DNA of 64,000 nucleotides from Hymenopus coronatus (lineage: Eukaryota > Arthropoda > Insecta > Mantodea > Hymenopodidae), in assembly GCA_030762935.1 (NCBI GenBank), contig CM060899.1, positions 13,747,001 to 13,811,000 on the forward strand, read 5' to 3'. The translations under genes were made by a program, and so were the position numbers. Positions 1-11,218 of this stretch are shown in pieces. Numbering within the stretch: position 1 is the first letter of the stretch; each line of letters begins with the position of its first letter. Below the pieces are notes generated by a model, which was given only the letters and a program-made list of their open reading frames with translations, did no database searches and was not told the origin of the DNA.

Positions 1-218
1 AAATGGATTTATATAAACTTATGCTCTTAAATGTTCATTTTCTCATTATCAATATGTTAATGAAAGTCACCTTCAACAGTTCTCTGGGTCTAACCTCATA
101 ACTTCATTTATTTATGCACTAATTCATAGAAGGCTTTGATGTATTTAACCCTGCAGAGTTGGCCTTGTGTTGCTGTGGCTGTTTAACAATTGTCATTTAT
201 CTGATTGTAATACTTTCC

Positions 219-845
219 ACCAGCACACCTTACAAGTGCTGTGTACAGGGACTTCATTCAGAACCCTCTCCCAGACTTATTAGAAATTGTACCTCTGCAA
301 ATAATAAAAAAAAAAATGTGGCTTATTTATGATGCTCCAGCACATTTTAGTCTCATTGTATGAGATGCAATGACTGGTATCTAGCTTGACAAATGGATAC
401 ATAAAGGGGGACCAATTCCATGGTCTGCATGCTACTCTGACCTCAATCGTTTAGATTTTTAACCTTTGGGAGCACCCTAAATCATTGGTTTATGTAGCAG
501 ACATCCCGTATGAAAAAACTCTTAATCTATGTGTCAATTAGGCCTGCAAAACCATATGACGTCAACTGGGAGTATTTGACATTTTATGCTTTGATGAGTG
601 TATGCATATCTAGACGCAAGAGGAGAATATTTGGATCATTTGCTATAAGTGGTGTTTGCGTGAAACACCTCCTAACAAGCTGAAAACATCAGAAATAGAA
701 TTATGTGTCACTTTAGAATGTTTTGAATAATACCATTTTGAACTTAATGAAATGAGAACGAAAGGTTTAGGGGCATAACTTTATATGAACATTTTTTCTT
801 GTTTTGATGTAACTTTGTAAATGTACTTTTGAAACATCCTGTATA
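219..845 (+). pseudogene. DDE transposase remnant (IS630/Tc1-mariner superfamily), C-terminal part
   Basis: Reading the plus strand with several frame changes gives, in order, a segment like SAVYRDFIQNPLPDLLEIVP, then MWLIYDAPAHF, a GGPIPWS segment, and SDLNRLDF followed by a HLKSLVY-like stretch. These match the catalytic-core order of an arthropod DDE transposase family (HDGAPAHF, then SPDLNPLDFFLWGHLK). Stops and frameshifts are frequent, so it is dead. The segment ends near a CCTGTATA motif at 838-845, the kind of terminus seen in this family. The N-terminal half is not recognisable in the first 200 bases. A related but separate remnant lies at 30240-30735 on the other strand. Confidence 0.6.
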
Positions 846-998
846 GAAGAGTGTAGTTGAAGCATACACGGAAAATTGTCATTTTATAATAAAAATACTT
901 TAGAGAAAAATGTGGTTAAATGCCACCCAAGTTTGTAGGAAACTTTTAACTTATTTTTTTCTAATTTGACATTTGGTATTGTAACAAATATCTTTATT

Positions 999-1280
999 GA
1001 CTGCCTCCGTGGCCGAGTGGTCAGCGAGCTGACTTCTCACCCGGAGGTACCGGGTTCGATTCCCGGCTGGGGTGGGGAGTTTTTCTTTAATCAGAATTAT
1101 TCCCTATCCCCCATAGAGTCTGGAAATATGAATGTGAGAGTAAATGTGCATGTGTTTAGTAATATAAAGTTTAAATTAATGTTCTGAACCTACAGTTTCA
1201 CAAGTCAAAGCAGCCGATATGACCATGATGTTAAACGGGGCTATACAAATGAAGCAATAAAAAAAAAAAAAAAAAAAAAA
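999..1280 (+). repeat. tRNA-derived SINE (family C), complete copy with target duplication
   Basis: The head has pol III promoter boxes: box A (TGGCCGAGTGG) near 1009 and box B (GGTTCGATTCC) near 1052. The body ends in a poly(A) run at 1256-1280. It is flanked by an 8-9 bp direct repeat ATCTTTATT (990-998 and 1280-1288), so it is an intact retroposed copy. The acceptor and anticodon stems do not pair well, which argues against a functional tRNA gene. Confidence 0.8.
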
Positions 1281-2496
1281 TCTTTATTTCAATGGTGCAG
1301 AACAGAGTCTTTATGTATTTTCTGCTGCTGACAACTTTTCATGCTCACTGCTTTGACACTCCTACTCTCAGTTGACAACTGTTTTGACTGTCTAATTCCA
1401 CTGCACTCAGTGACTCAGAAGTCATTGTCATTAATGGCTCTGACTGCCTTCCTTTTGTACTTTGTGATTATGTAGCAATAAACTTGCTAGGAAAGGTGCA
1501 AAGAAAGTTTTTTTATAATTCCTTGATGCCATTACTGCATGTGTTGTGTACATGCAGGTGTGATAATCATTGGAGTTATTTAAACTAAGCCTACTGCAAA
1601 AAAGTAACAATTCTAGTAAGAAGTCAGGCACAGGCCTTTAGGTACAGAGTCACACTGATCACTCCTCATGGAGGTCATCTCAAACAAAATAAGACTATGG
1701 TGTTGACTGTAATCAGGATTCCAAAAAGCTGGCATATCTTTCAACACTGTATCACAGTAGAATACTGATAGGCAATTTTGTCAAGATAAAAGTGTTCTAT
1801 TTGTTCAATCTGTTGTTTCTTTAACAAGAAGGACATGGAAACAATTTTATGCTTAATTCAACTACAAATGGGGAATAATGCAATAGCTGAAACTAAAAAA
1901 GAGTTGAGTTAGAAAAATGTGCTTAGTTACATTGCTTTGTGTTGTTCATATTCACCCTCCTTAACAATGACATCTTTTTATACATACCTTAAATCTAAAT
2001 GTAAAACCTGAAGAAAGAAAAAAAGTCCAAAAGTAACTAATTTCCATCACTTATTTACTTCAGGAATTTTGTGATATAGACTTAAACACTGTAGGACTCT
2101 AGAGAGAGAAAAAATTACAATAAGCTCTATTTTAAGTATTATTGCATGCAGTTATCCCCTAAAATTGAGTTAGCAAAATTGTTCTCAGAAGATACAGATA
2201 ATTTTTCTTTTGTTAACTCAAATATGTATAGGTTAACATTTGAAAATGTGGCTTAGCTAATTTTATTCTTAATGCTGCATTCTATTTTTATTCTAGCCTC
2301 CGATAATAAGTATTATGGTGTAATTCTGTGTACAGTATCTCCATCAGAATATATAAAAGAATAGTGGTCAATTATTTTATTCTTTGTTTTCCATTTACGT
2401 TGTGGCCATATCAGATGCTCTTTTTTATTTTCTTTTTTAACTCATTAAACACTCTATATTAGCTGTGGGTTATTCATTTTATATCCTGCATTCATA

Positions 2497-2737
2497 ATTT
2501 TTTTTGTGTTTAATGCCTGCTTTTACTACAAATGGCACCACAGGTGATGGATGACATTGGTGTTATGAGGAATGAAGATGGAGTATTGGTGGAATGCAAT
2601 GGTAGGGAGAACCAAAGAACCAGGAGAAAACCTTCCCTTGCACCGATTTGTCCACCACAAACCTGTACGCAGTCCCCTGGGATCAAACCCAGGCTATCTA
2701 GGTGAGAGGCGAGTGGTCCAACCACTTGGCCATGGCA
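2497..2737 (-). repeat. tRNA-derived SINE (family A)
   Basis: On the minus strand the tRNA-like head (GTGG-type box A, box B GGGTTTGATCCC) lies near 2735-2680. The family-specific body follows, and the tail reads GGCATTAAACAC then A-rich sequence near 2505-2497. An 8-bp direct repeat CATTCATA flanks it (2489-2496 and 2738-2745). Family A is the commonest SINE in the window, with at least 14 copies or fragments. Confidence 0.8.
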
Positions 2738-2796
2738 CATTCATATTTCCTGACTTTGTGGGGAATAAAGAATGATTTCGGTTAATGAAAAATTTA

Positions 2797-2872
2797 ACTG
2801 GGAATCAAACCCATGACTTCAAGGTGGGACGTCAGCTAACTCACCACTTGACCACAGAGAGTCTTTGCCTGT
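2797..2872 (-). repeat. SINE family C head fragment
   Basis: A minus-strand tRNA-like head closely resembling the SINE at 999-1280: a TCTGTGGTCAAGTGG-type box A and a GGGTTTGATTCCC box B. Body and tail are missing or decayed. It sits next to the family A copy. Confidence 0.55.
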
Positions 2873-4803
2873 GGTATCTAATAATAAAAGAGGTGTTAAT
2901 ATAATGGCCTAATAAAAAAAAGCAGATGCAGTCTCAATTAATTTGTGAAGTGTACTACAAAGATTTAATAGGTAAGACATCGACTCCAGTAATTTAAGAA
3001 TCACAAATACTAAGTAGGCAGTTGATATGCTTTACCAGTAAAAATACCTATAATAGTGACGTTACTAATTTCTTTGAAGGTCCTTAAATTATTCTTCTTT
3101 TAAAATGCCATTTATATGAAGAAAATCATGAGGACATCTTTTTCAGATTAGTGTTGGGAACAATTTTTACCAATAAATAATAGCCTATACATACCAAAGT
3201 AAAGGAAATAAACTTGTTTATTTGTTTACATGGTTTAGCACTTGAAGGGTAGATTAATGTTATGTTACCCTTTGCCTGTCACGTATAACAGAGACAATAA
3301 CATTTTTAGGGATGAAATACATCTGTAGACATTTTGTTACTGCTACCCATTTTCAGTTACATTATCTGGAAAAACAAATTTTCAAAACTCACCTGCTAAT
3401 GTCACAAAATATTTCAACAACATGCAGCATAAACCCACACTTGAGCACATTAATAGGCAAATTACTATCCCTGTTTATGGTTAAATACCAAAAGCTTGTT
3501 AATTTAAATTCTTTGCTAAAAACAACCAATTTTACAATGTTCATTACATAACCTACTTCCATCTTACTCCTTTCAGGTTATAGTTTTAAACATAAGAGTG
3601 CATATTGTGCCTAGGTCTTCCGGCAAGGCTGCATCTTGGCTGAATTTCTTTCAGTTTTGCCTCACTATGTGGGGGCTTCATAAGGGCTTGTCCTCTCTGC
3701 ACGACAATTGCCAGGGGAACTGTGCTGGTTAATGGTGAATACGTGTGTGAGGTTTGGTTGTGGTTTCTCATATAGCAGAAGAAAAAAATAAGGAAAAGGA
3801 AATGTTTCAATGTAAAGGTTATTGTACTTTTTGAAGTGATTTTTTGGTGGCATACTTAATGAAATATATTATAAATTATCAACAGAACAATTTTGTATTC
3901 TTTGTGAATTATTGATTTCCAACTCAGAAAGACCTTAGAGAAGCATGGACAAAGGCAATTTGCAGACGAAATTGGCAACCATCTCCCGCTTCTGCTGTGT
4001 GCTCCCAACACTTTACATCCAACGATTGGGACTTAACAGGGTAAACCAGCAGACTAAGAAAAGGAGCTACTCCTTCTTTGTTTCCTACTTAGCCCTCTTA
4101 TTTGCAGAAATGTCCTATATCTTGACGTAGACTGCCATAAGCCCCCAAATAGTGGGAGTACCACAATTGTTTGTGAAACAGTAACTCAAAAGGCGACCCA
4201 ATAAACTGATACTGACAACAGTGTTGTACTGCAAAGTCCAAGAAAGAGAACATTGTTGTTGAAGTTGAAGAACAAAACTGCTAAGTTGTGTAAAGCACAT
4301 AAAAGAATAGAATTGTTAAAGCAGAGACTTAGGAGGCAGGAAAGACATATTTGCAGTGATAGGAAAGTAATTGCTTCTTTAGTAAAAATAGAATTAACAT
4401 TCTACTAAAGATTTAAACCTAATGCTGTAATATATAGTACAGCCTTTTGTTGTTACCTTTGGTATATTAACAGTAGTTTTAGACCAATAAATTATAAGCA
4501 AACTAAATTATGAACATGCAGCGATGTTAACTGCAATAATGTCACTTTATCGATAATAGCTTCTGACAGGCCAAAAAATGTGATTGAATTAAATATTCCT
4601 TCAACTAGGGATCTCTCCCCTTCCATTGTCCTTTAGTTTGTACTTCAAAAACTTGGGAGAAAAGTTAATTTGACAGATGTTGCATATGGTGTATAGGATT
4701 GCAAGATGACGGCTGGTTACAAAATGTGCTTCAGCAAAACGCTAGGCATTTCTACCCTGTGGTAACATAGCACTTCTCTTGCTTTATCATGTGACTTTGA
4801 TGG

Positions 4804-4869
4804 TTTTTTTTTTTTTTTTTTTTGGTAGTGTTTAACGCCCGCTTTAACTACTAATGGCACCGCAGGCGG
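4804..4869 (-). repeat. 5'-truncated SINE family A (66 bp) with 11-bp target duplication
   Basis: Only the 3' end of family A is present, ending in a long poly(T) on the plus strand. It is flanked by a perfect 11-bp direct repeat GACTTTGATGG (4793-4803 and 4870-4880), so it is a separate, severely truncated insertion rather than a decayed long copy. Confidence 0.85.
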
Positions 4870-4892
4870 GACTTTGATGGTGGTTTCACATC

Positions 4893-5325
4893 TTAGATAA
4901 AGACAGAGTGGTTTATTTGCTCTCTATCCCTATAAATACTCAAAGCCCAAAAGTGACACGAGCAGTTCTTGTATGAGGCAGTTAACATTGATCTTTGTTT
5001 CTTGGTTAGGAAGGGCCTATACCTCTGGCCATTCAGTGAAGTAATCCATGACCAAAAACAGATATATGTACAACTATGGACAGATGGAATGGGCCAAGTA
5101 TGTCACTATGTGTTAGAAGGACACTCCCATGTTATACTGCTGCATGCAATCTCCTATACTGCTCCACTAAATTTTGTGCAAATACTAGAGAATTGTGTCT
5201 TCAATGTAGCTCAGCATATCCATAACAACCGGGTCAATTATAAGAAGTATGTGATACCTTACACCAAAGGTCAGGGAGATGCAATAACATTAATAGACAT
5301 CATGTGGAGCATCTTCTTTGGATAA
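4893..5325 (-). pseudogene. Ty3/gypsy-type retrotransposon integrase fragment
   Basis: The minus strand reads a decayed H2C2/linker region, then MQQYNMGV, then FLVMDYFTEWPEV (the integrase core start, canonically VxxDYFTKWPE), then a LPNQE segment that follows in many gypsy integrases. Stops and frameshifts interrupt it throughout. The open frame on the plus strand here (4969-5325) is only the antisense of this fragment. No LTRs, reverse transcriptase or protease were seen nearby, so only a piece of the pol region remains. It sits in the second intron of gene A. Confidence 0.6.
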
Positions 5326-5574
5326 GAAGTGTTCATATCTTCTGATTTACAGAATCCATGTTTGTTAGATATTTGTTTCTTGTTTTGATGCATATTATCA
5401 TTTTCTTAAATATCATTGCTTGAAATCTAATATTTAACTTTTGATAATGAAATCATTCCTTTTCTTGCACGCCAACCTTTAAATGGGAGTAATCTTTAGT
5501 AAAAGTTGAACAATGTAGATGATCACAATTTCTTTCCTCATTTAAGTTACAGAAAAGACACATAGGAGTCCTGT

Positions 5575-5869
5575 CGCTCTCCGTGGTGTAATGGTTTCCA
5601 TGCTAACTTCATATACCCAAGGTTGCAGGTTCAAACCCGGCGGAGGATGATGGATTTTTTCGGGCGTAAAAATCCTTAGCATGGCTTCCTTCGGAAGGGA
5701 AGGGAAGTAAAGCCGTGGGTCCCGTGTCGCAGATTTACGGCACGTAAAAGAACCTCAAGCCTGATAGAGACGTCTCTGAGCAAAATTAAGCAGTCTTTCA
5801 CGCCCAGTATAGAATGGGATGCTGAGAACCAATTCAGTTAAAGAGCGTCCATAAATAACACGCCATTTC
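5575..5869 (+). repeat. tRNA-derived SINE (family B), complete copy with 14-bp target duplication
   Basis: The tRNA-like head starts CCGTGGTGTAATGG (box A) with box B GGTTCAAACCC. The body contains GCGTAAAAATCC, ACGGCACGTAAAAGAACC and TTCACGCCCAG, and the end is AGAGCGTCCATAAATAACA. A perfect 14-bp direct repeat CATAGGAGTCCTGT flanks it (5561-5574 and 5870-5883). It is the best reference copy of family B in the window. Confidence 0.9.
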
Positions 5870-6377
5870 CATAGGAGTCCTGTTATGTCAAATCTGTATC
5901 AATATTTTTATAAACAATCATATACTGTTAGTAGTCTCAAGGTTGCTATTGCAGATTTTCTTGGTAATATAGAAATATTGTAATCTTTTATATTGTTTTC
6001 CAGACATTTGTTTGTGTATTCTTCATTGATTTTGTGTACTTATTTGATATTATTGATTTAATTGAGCAAAATGGAATTCAACTAAATCGTGACTTAGTAA
6101 TATTTTTACCTCCCTTTTTGGCCAAAAGATCAGTCATTTCATCGCCTGTTATTCCACAATGGGTTAGAAACCATCTGATTACTACTCTTTTATGTAAATG
6201 GGTTAATTGTATTATTTTATGGCATTCTAGAATGTTAACCAATAATTGCATAGTGTTGCATATATACAACAAACAAGATTTTTCAAAGGTATTAGTATTT
6301 TCAATCTACTTTGTTTTCTAATTTCATATTACACTGAAGCTCAACAGTAAAATTAGGCTAGTTATAGCTGTCTCTAT

Positions 6378-6415
6378 ATTGTAAAAATATTAATAAATAT
6401 TAATATTTTTACAAT
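6378..6415. repeat. AT-rich palindrome (18-bp arms, 2-nt spacer)
   Basis: ATTGTAAAAATATTAATA at 6378-6395 is repeated as its exact reverse complement at 6398-6415, with AA between. It lies between the two RNase H pieces of the LINE fragment. Confidence 0.85.
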
Positions 6416-6696
6416 AACCAATAATAATTGTTTTTTTAATAAAAAAGAGCAAAATCAATAAAACTGCAGTCAAATCTAAGCATGCCATAACACCAGTTAC
6501 TTTACTTGGGCCCTCCCTGTCCTGTACCACAGGCACATTTCACTGCAGCAGCTGGAACTCAAACTTGCAACATTTGACTCTGAATAGATGGCCAGTCAAC
6601 TCTGTATCGCACTAACAATCGTAGCTATTCAAGTTGATTCAGCTGTGAAGCATTTGATTTGCAAATTAGAGGAAGAATGGCATATGTAGAAAAATA

Positions 6697-6746
6697 ATTC
6701 ATGCATTTAAGGGCTGATGCTATTCATGCATTTAAGGGCTGATGCT
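6697..6746. repeat. Perfect 25-bp tandem duplication
   Basis: The 25-bp unit beginning ATTCATGCATTTAAGGG occurs at 6697-6721 and again at 6722-6746 without mismatch. Confidence 0.9.
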
Positions 6747-7614
6747 TTTGGGTGTTATATCTTGTGTTATAGTAATAATGACTGCTTTTGAATCAGATAG
6801 AATTACAGTTTTATCAATTTTTTTATATGATAAAAGAGATTTTGTAAACTTAAGAGAATTGCAATGATTTTGCCGTCAAAGTTTTTTGAATAATGATAAA
6901 ATGTTGCTCCAGTACCAGTGCCTCCATCATTAGGTAGACTAGAATCATCTGTAAAAATATGTAACGATTCAGGGGAAGGATATGATAAATTTATTACTTC
7001 CAGTGACATCTGTTTTAAGATGTCTAGAGAAGTTTCTGATTTCTTGTGTTAGATGGAGATTATATTCAATTTCAAAAAGTTCTAGAGGATTGTTTGTTAT
7101 TTGTAAGTTTTCTTTTAAATTTGGAATTTGTGTTTGATTTTAGGTAGTATGCTTAAGCAGCTTTGTTGGGTTTTAAAATTAGTTTCTGATTTTTGTCAAA
7201 TCCAATTGTTATGAGGTAACCTTATAAGTTTCTCATATTGTATGATTGCTGTTTTCTCAATTTTTTTGATTGTTCATCAAAATTTGCATGGTAGTGATTG
7301 GTGTTGATTTAATAGCTCCTGTTATCAGGCAAAGGGTTTGATGTGGTGGTTCATTAAGTTTTTCTACATTTATAGTTACTAGAATTTCTTGGATATTTTT
7401 AATAATAGGTTTTATGTATATCTGCTAATTGCTTTAATAATAGTAGCTTTTTTTTCCTCCATTTTCTGCATATGTTTTCCATATATTTCTTCCATTTTAA
7501 TGTACTCCAATATTTCCTTAAATATTGGAGAGTATCATATTAATATTTTTTGCATAAAAGCCACTCAGAATTAGGTCTTTACATTAAATTCAAAAGTCAT
7601 TCAAATACGTTATA

Positions 7615-8303
7615 CGAGGTACGTCCAGAAAGTAAGTTCTGTTTCAACTTATCTCCGCTGCAGCGCTGCCATCGCAGTTCCACACATGCACGGTAGACGC
7701 TCAGTATCATGGAGAAGAAACGTGCGCCATTTTGAGATCGCTGTCAGCCACATACGCTTTGTTGCGCTTGTTTACAATGTCAGTGTTGATTGAAAATCCC
7801 TCCGCTTGTGAAATCAGATCTGTGATTTGTTTTCTGAATGCTAGGAAAGTGAAACCAATTGAAATTTATCGGCAAATTTACGAAGTTTACGGACAAAATG
7901 CGATGAGTGATTCAATGGTGAGAAGATGGGTCCGACAGTTCAATGAAGGACGTAGTGAAGTGCACGATGAAGAACGAAGTGGGCGTCCATTTTTGGTTAC
8001 AGAAGAACTGGTACATCCCTGACCTCCTCCTAGGACTTTCATCTGTTCTTACATCTCAAGTATTTCCTTGGCGGTCAATACTTCAACAATGACGAAGAGC
8101 TGAAAGAAAATGTTTCCAACTTTTTGAAGACACAGGCGGCAAACTTGTATGTGCCACGCTATGACAAATGCCTGCAAAATTTCGGCAGTTATGTGGAAAA
8201 GTAGTTTAAGAGTTGTAGAATTTTGTGCAATAAATAATTATTCTGTATCTGTACACAATTTAATTTTATTACCAAATGGAACTTACTTACTGGATGTACC
8301 TTG
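7615..8303 (+). mobile_element. mariner element, internally deleted (689 bp)
   Basis: The left terminal repeat begins CGAGGTACGTCCAGAAAG after TA (7613-7614). The right repeat ends as its complement at 8303 before TA (8304-8305). The reading frame (7732 onward; a mariner-like start MSVLIEN lies inside it) encodes the N-terminal helix-turn-helix region, then stops at 8022. Compared with the longer copy at 34812-36142, about 620 bp covering the first catalytic Asp and HDNARPH are gone. A second, 24-bp deletion lies between AAACTTGTATG-like short repeats near 8145. It cannot make transposase but keeps both ends. Confidence 0.9.
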
Positions 8304-8589
8304 TAAATATGCACTTTAATCAGCAGCATTAAACTATGTAAAGGGAGTTTGGATTAGGGGGACTTTCATGAAAATCTGTTTCTATGTGTCACATCCTTGG
8401 AGATGCTGAACTTAAATACCAAGTTTTAATGAATATTTTTAAAATATCTTGTGACAGGTATGTGACTAATATTCAATGTAAAAGTTGAACCAGTGTATAA
8501 CACTAAACATCACTTACAAATGCATCTGGTGCCAGGTCTATGAACTTCCAAAGGTTACTGTGCAGTAGTAAATAAAAATTTCTGATAAG

Positions 8590-8765
8590 TTTTTTTTTTT
8601 TTTTTTTTGTGATAAAGAAATTTTCCAGACATCTAATTCTGTACACTGATAAACTCAGCCCCAGACTGATGGCTTTTAAGTGTGCCTTAAAGCAACAGTG
8701 CCATGTCAATAAATTTACTGGCATGTCACACTCCTGCAGCACAAAATTCTGGCACACCGGTGGCA
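8590..8765 (-). repeat. SINE-like repeat (family E), minus strand with poly(A) tail
   Basis: An 18-base T run at 8590-8607 marks a minus-strand poly(A). The body (GGCACACTTAAAAGCC, TTTATTGACATGGCA) resembles the 3' half of a tRNA-derived SINE seen in insects, here without an obvious head or target duplication. It is the only copy in the window, so the assignment is tentative. Confidence 0.4.
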
Positions 8766-8911
8766 ATGATATGACCCAGTGATTTTAACTTAAAAAAAAT
8801 ATGTATATTAATATGTTCATAAGCTATCTTTAACAGTTATTTATTCTGTGTAATTTCATGTACCAATGACCAGAAGTGGTTAACAACAGCTGATTTTTCT
8901 GTTTTGTATTA

Positions 8912-9475
8912 TAGGTGATATATGTGCTCTTATAGCCTGGTTTCAAACTTCTTTTTATGCTTCCTATGTATACTAGGTAATGGTCTGAGCATTTTATTTC
9001 ATACACTTCTGGTTTCTGGTTCGCTGGGATAGGATCTTTTAAGTTTTTACATAGAAGTTCAGGGTGCTATAGTTATTTCTGGAACTAAAGTAATATACGT
9101 CTTGTAGATCTGAAATTTTGTGTGTCAATGGGTGATAAGTTAATTTTCTAAACTGATATTGATTATAGTGGTTCTATTGGATCATTTTTTTTATATATAT
9201 TCTTCAGTTTCTTGTATTTGTAAATTCTCTGAATTTGTTGATATTCTGGCTGGTATTGAACATTTTTCATGGGAATGTTAGGCTATTCAGGGTTGTATAT
9301 ATGTGTGCTGTATGATTGCACTTTGTGTAGTTATCTGAGTTTGTGGATTTTCTATGTATTCCAAATGTTGGATGTCATTCTTGGATCCAAGTTATCTTGA
9401 TGTTAAGAAATGGTTTCTTCCTGTTTGGTTTCTATGGTGAACTATATTGCTTTGTTCTGCATATTGAGGTATTTA
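8912..9475 (-). pseudogene. Penelope-like element fragment (GIY-YIG nuclease region), minus strand
   Basis: Near 9005-8915 the minus strand reads YEIKCSDHYLVYIGSIKRSL, the opening of the GIY-YIG domain of Penelope-like elements (canonical C..C...YIGET.RSL..R). Upstream sequence (9475-9010) resembles the matching part of the plus-strand fragment at 9560-9866; both contain AGATCTCC/ACAAGA and an AACTATAG segment. The two fragments face away from each other. All frames are broken. Confidence 0.55.
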
Positions 9476-9485
9476 AGACGTCGTG

Positions 9486-9550
9486 TCATAGCCGAGTGTT
9501 TAGTCCACTTGCCTCTCACCTAGATGGCCCAGGTTTGATCCCAAGCATAG
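9486..9550 (+). repeat. SINE family A head fragment between two Penelope fragments
   Basis: Contains the family A head: CATAGCCGAGTG (box A region), CTTGCCTCTCACCTAGATGG and box B GGTTTGATCCCAAGC. The body is absent. It lies exactly between the two oppositely oriented Penelope fragments. Confidence 0.65.
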
Positions 9551-9559
9551 CTATTTAAA

Positions 9560-10440
9560 CTAGAGAATACCAACAATAATATATACTCCAAACAAGTACT
9601 AACCACAGCTTCTATAAAAATGCTTTGTACAAGATAATTCACAAACACAAAAAACTGATACGATAAAACACACTGACTAACCACGATTCAGAAAATTCAC
9701 ATATCACCCTTGAGCATATAAAAATTTTAGATCTCCAAGAAATACATCATATTAACTCCAAAAACAAACTATAGTATCCAAAAACTAGAATGAAAATATT
9801 TAAAGACTGCATCTCACCAAATAAAAACAGGAGATTTATGAAATAATATTCTGAGATTGTAACCTATTCTTTTTATAGTCTTTAATGCTCGCTTTTACTG
9901 CTATGGAACCAGAGGCTGTGACACAGATGATATATAAATGAAAATGGTGCATCAGGGGGTAAATTGGAGAACTCTGAGAAAATCCGCCCCTGCACCGCTT
10001 TGTCCATCACAAATCATCTTGTGTTCGAACCTAACTAGGTGAGAGGCGAATGTTCTGACCATTCGGCCACGGTGTGGCCAGACTGTAACCTAGTGTGCAT
10101 AGGAGAGACAAAAAAAAGTCTTGAAAACAGGCTCAAGGAGCATATCAGTCACTTATAATACAAACAGAAAAATCTGCGGCTGTCCAACAATTAAAATTAC
10201 CAGGATATTAAATTATAATTTACATAACACTGCCAAAACTACTCTATCAACATACAGAATTAGGGAAAATGAAAGGAACCATGTTATGAATTTTGAATTA
10301 TACTGCACAGTACAAGTGGAACATTCCCACAACCAACATCCTCATCATTAACCAAGCAAAAGGAAACTTATTTGGATTTAGAATTAAAATGGGAAGAAAG
10401 TACATTCCTGAAGCTGCTCTTAGTAAGTAACTTTAAAAAC
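9560..10440 (+). pseudogene. Penelope-like element fragment (GIY-YIG nuclease), interrupted by a SINE
   Basis: At 10085-10150 the frame reads CNLVCIGETKKSLENRLKEH, which has the YIGxTxxSLxxRLxEH signature of Penelope GIY-YIG nucleases (Tyr changed to Cys). A decayed downstream part follows (NLHNTAKTTLS, then MNFEL). A family A SINE (9867-10080) is inserted just before the GIY-YIG motif and duplicates its target. No reverse transcriptase part is visible. Confidence 0.6.
9867..10080 (-). repeat. SINE family A inside a Penelope fragment
   Basis: Minus-strand family A with its head near 10075-10025 and its GCATTAAAGAC tail near 9885. It is flanked by GATTGTAACCTA (9855-9866) and GACTGTAACCTA (10081-10092), a 12-bp target duplication with one mismatch. 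Confidence 0.8.
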
Positions 10441-10724
10441 TGAATCAATGCTTACCAGCAAATATAAAGTTTATATTTAACACACACACATGCATATACA
10501 CGCACACACCCCCAACACCTACACCCACACAAAAGGTTCTTAAAATTACTTTTGTATACATAAAGCTTCAAAAGTGTGACACTTTGTATTATCTTTTTGG
10601 GTGGAATACAATAGTTCCTTGATTTGCTAAGGGTAGTAGAAGAGTACAAATTGTTTGAAAGACAAGCTCAAAGACCTGTAATAGAGAATATAAAGAAAGG
10701 TAGACACTGATCTAGAAGACTTAC

Positions 10725-10765
10725 CTTGGTGATTCTGCTGAAGAAATGTTTCCGTTAATCCCATC
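10725..10765 (-). CDS. Gene A exon 2 (41 nt), zinc-finger gene paralog
   Basis: On the minus strand an acceptor TTGTTACAG ends at 10766 and a strong donor AAG|GTAAGT starts at 10724. The 41-nt exon reads DGINGNISSAESP plus the first two bases of an Arg codon. It has exactly the length and exit phase of gene B exon 2 (41424-41464, VLMDESFPATKSI plus two bases), and the ends are similar (AATCA..AAG against AAATCA..AAG). Entry phase 0 matches the end of gene A exon 1 at 24093, giving a 13.3-kb intron. The next exon should begin with the third base of the split codon, as in gene B, and should carry the zinc fingers. It is not in the window, so it is probably beyond coordinate 1 or lost. Confidence 0.7.
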
Positions 10766-11218
10766 CTGTAACAACAAAATTCATATCATCTGAGGCTTGT
10801 ATGAGAAAATGTAACATTTTACAGAAGTTAGAACTGTGGTCATACCAAACTTCTTAGGCTCAGCACAAACCAAACTCCTAAAAGTTACACTGTATCACCT
10901 TTTAGACATAATTGTGTAATTTTTCTCCAAATTGTTAGTGGCAGAGTTGATGATAGTTCCATTTTCAGTACTGTTATGAGATTTTTTCCCCTGCTGGGGC
11001 CCAGTAAGGACTATATTCAGGTCCTTGGTACTAATCAAGAAGTAAATTTATAAAAATAGTGTTGGTTCAGATTTTGTGCACCTGGACGTAGTAAATGGCA
11101 CATGCCTTTCTGACCACATGTGGCTCATATTACTGCACTCTGCCCAGGAAGTTCTTGGCTTGGGTGAATCAGGGAAGAGTAGAGCTGCAAATCTAAGAAA
11201 TGAAATGGAGTATTGTTT

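Larger units (their letters stand above)
6078..7380 (-). pseudogene. LINE fragment: end of reverse transcriptase and split RNase H
   Basis: On the minus strand the region near 7380-7200 reads like the post-RT segment of jockey/I-type LINEs (LNEPPHQTLCLITGAIKSTPI). At 7009-6803 there is an RNase H opening, HIFTDDSSLPNDGGTGTG, and at 6272-6078 an RNase H end, RWFLTHCGITGDEMTDLLAKKG (canonically PSHCGIxGNExAD.LAK). The two halves are separated by about 530 bp that include a 25-bp tandem duplication and a 38-bp palindrome. Frame breaks show it is inactive. No 5' part or 3' tail was identified. Confidence 0.6.
1..10724. other. Left part of the window: presumed intron 2 of gene A; spans without a gene
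   Basis: If gene A continues to the left, 1-10724 is its second intron. Outside the listed elements (1289-2488, 2873-4792, 5884-6077, 8306-8589 and 10441-10724) I see only AT-rich sequence with short chance frames and no domain, splice pair or RNA gene that I can defend. I searched the minus strand for a C2H2 finger exon and found none. Confidence 0.5.

Noticed and set aside
1002..1072. Functional tRNA gene
   Set aside because: Boxes A and B are present but the stems pair poorly, and it is the head of a SINE with poly(A) and target duplication. The same applies to the other tRNA-like heads.
4969..5325. 118-residue open frame on the plus strand
   Set aside because: It is the antisense of a Ty3/gypsy integrase fragment read on the minus strand.
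7505..7530. 11-bp hairpin (CTCCAATATTT / AAATATTGGAG)
   Set aside because: Short AT-rich palindrome expected by chance in such sequence; no T run or gene end nearby.
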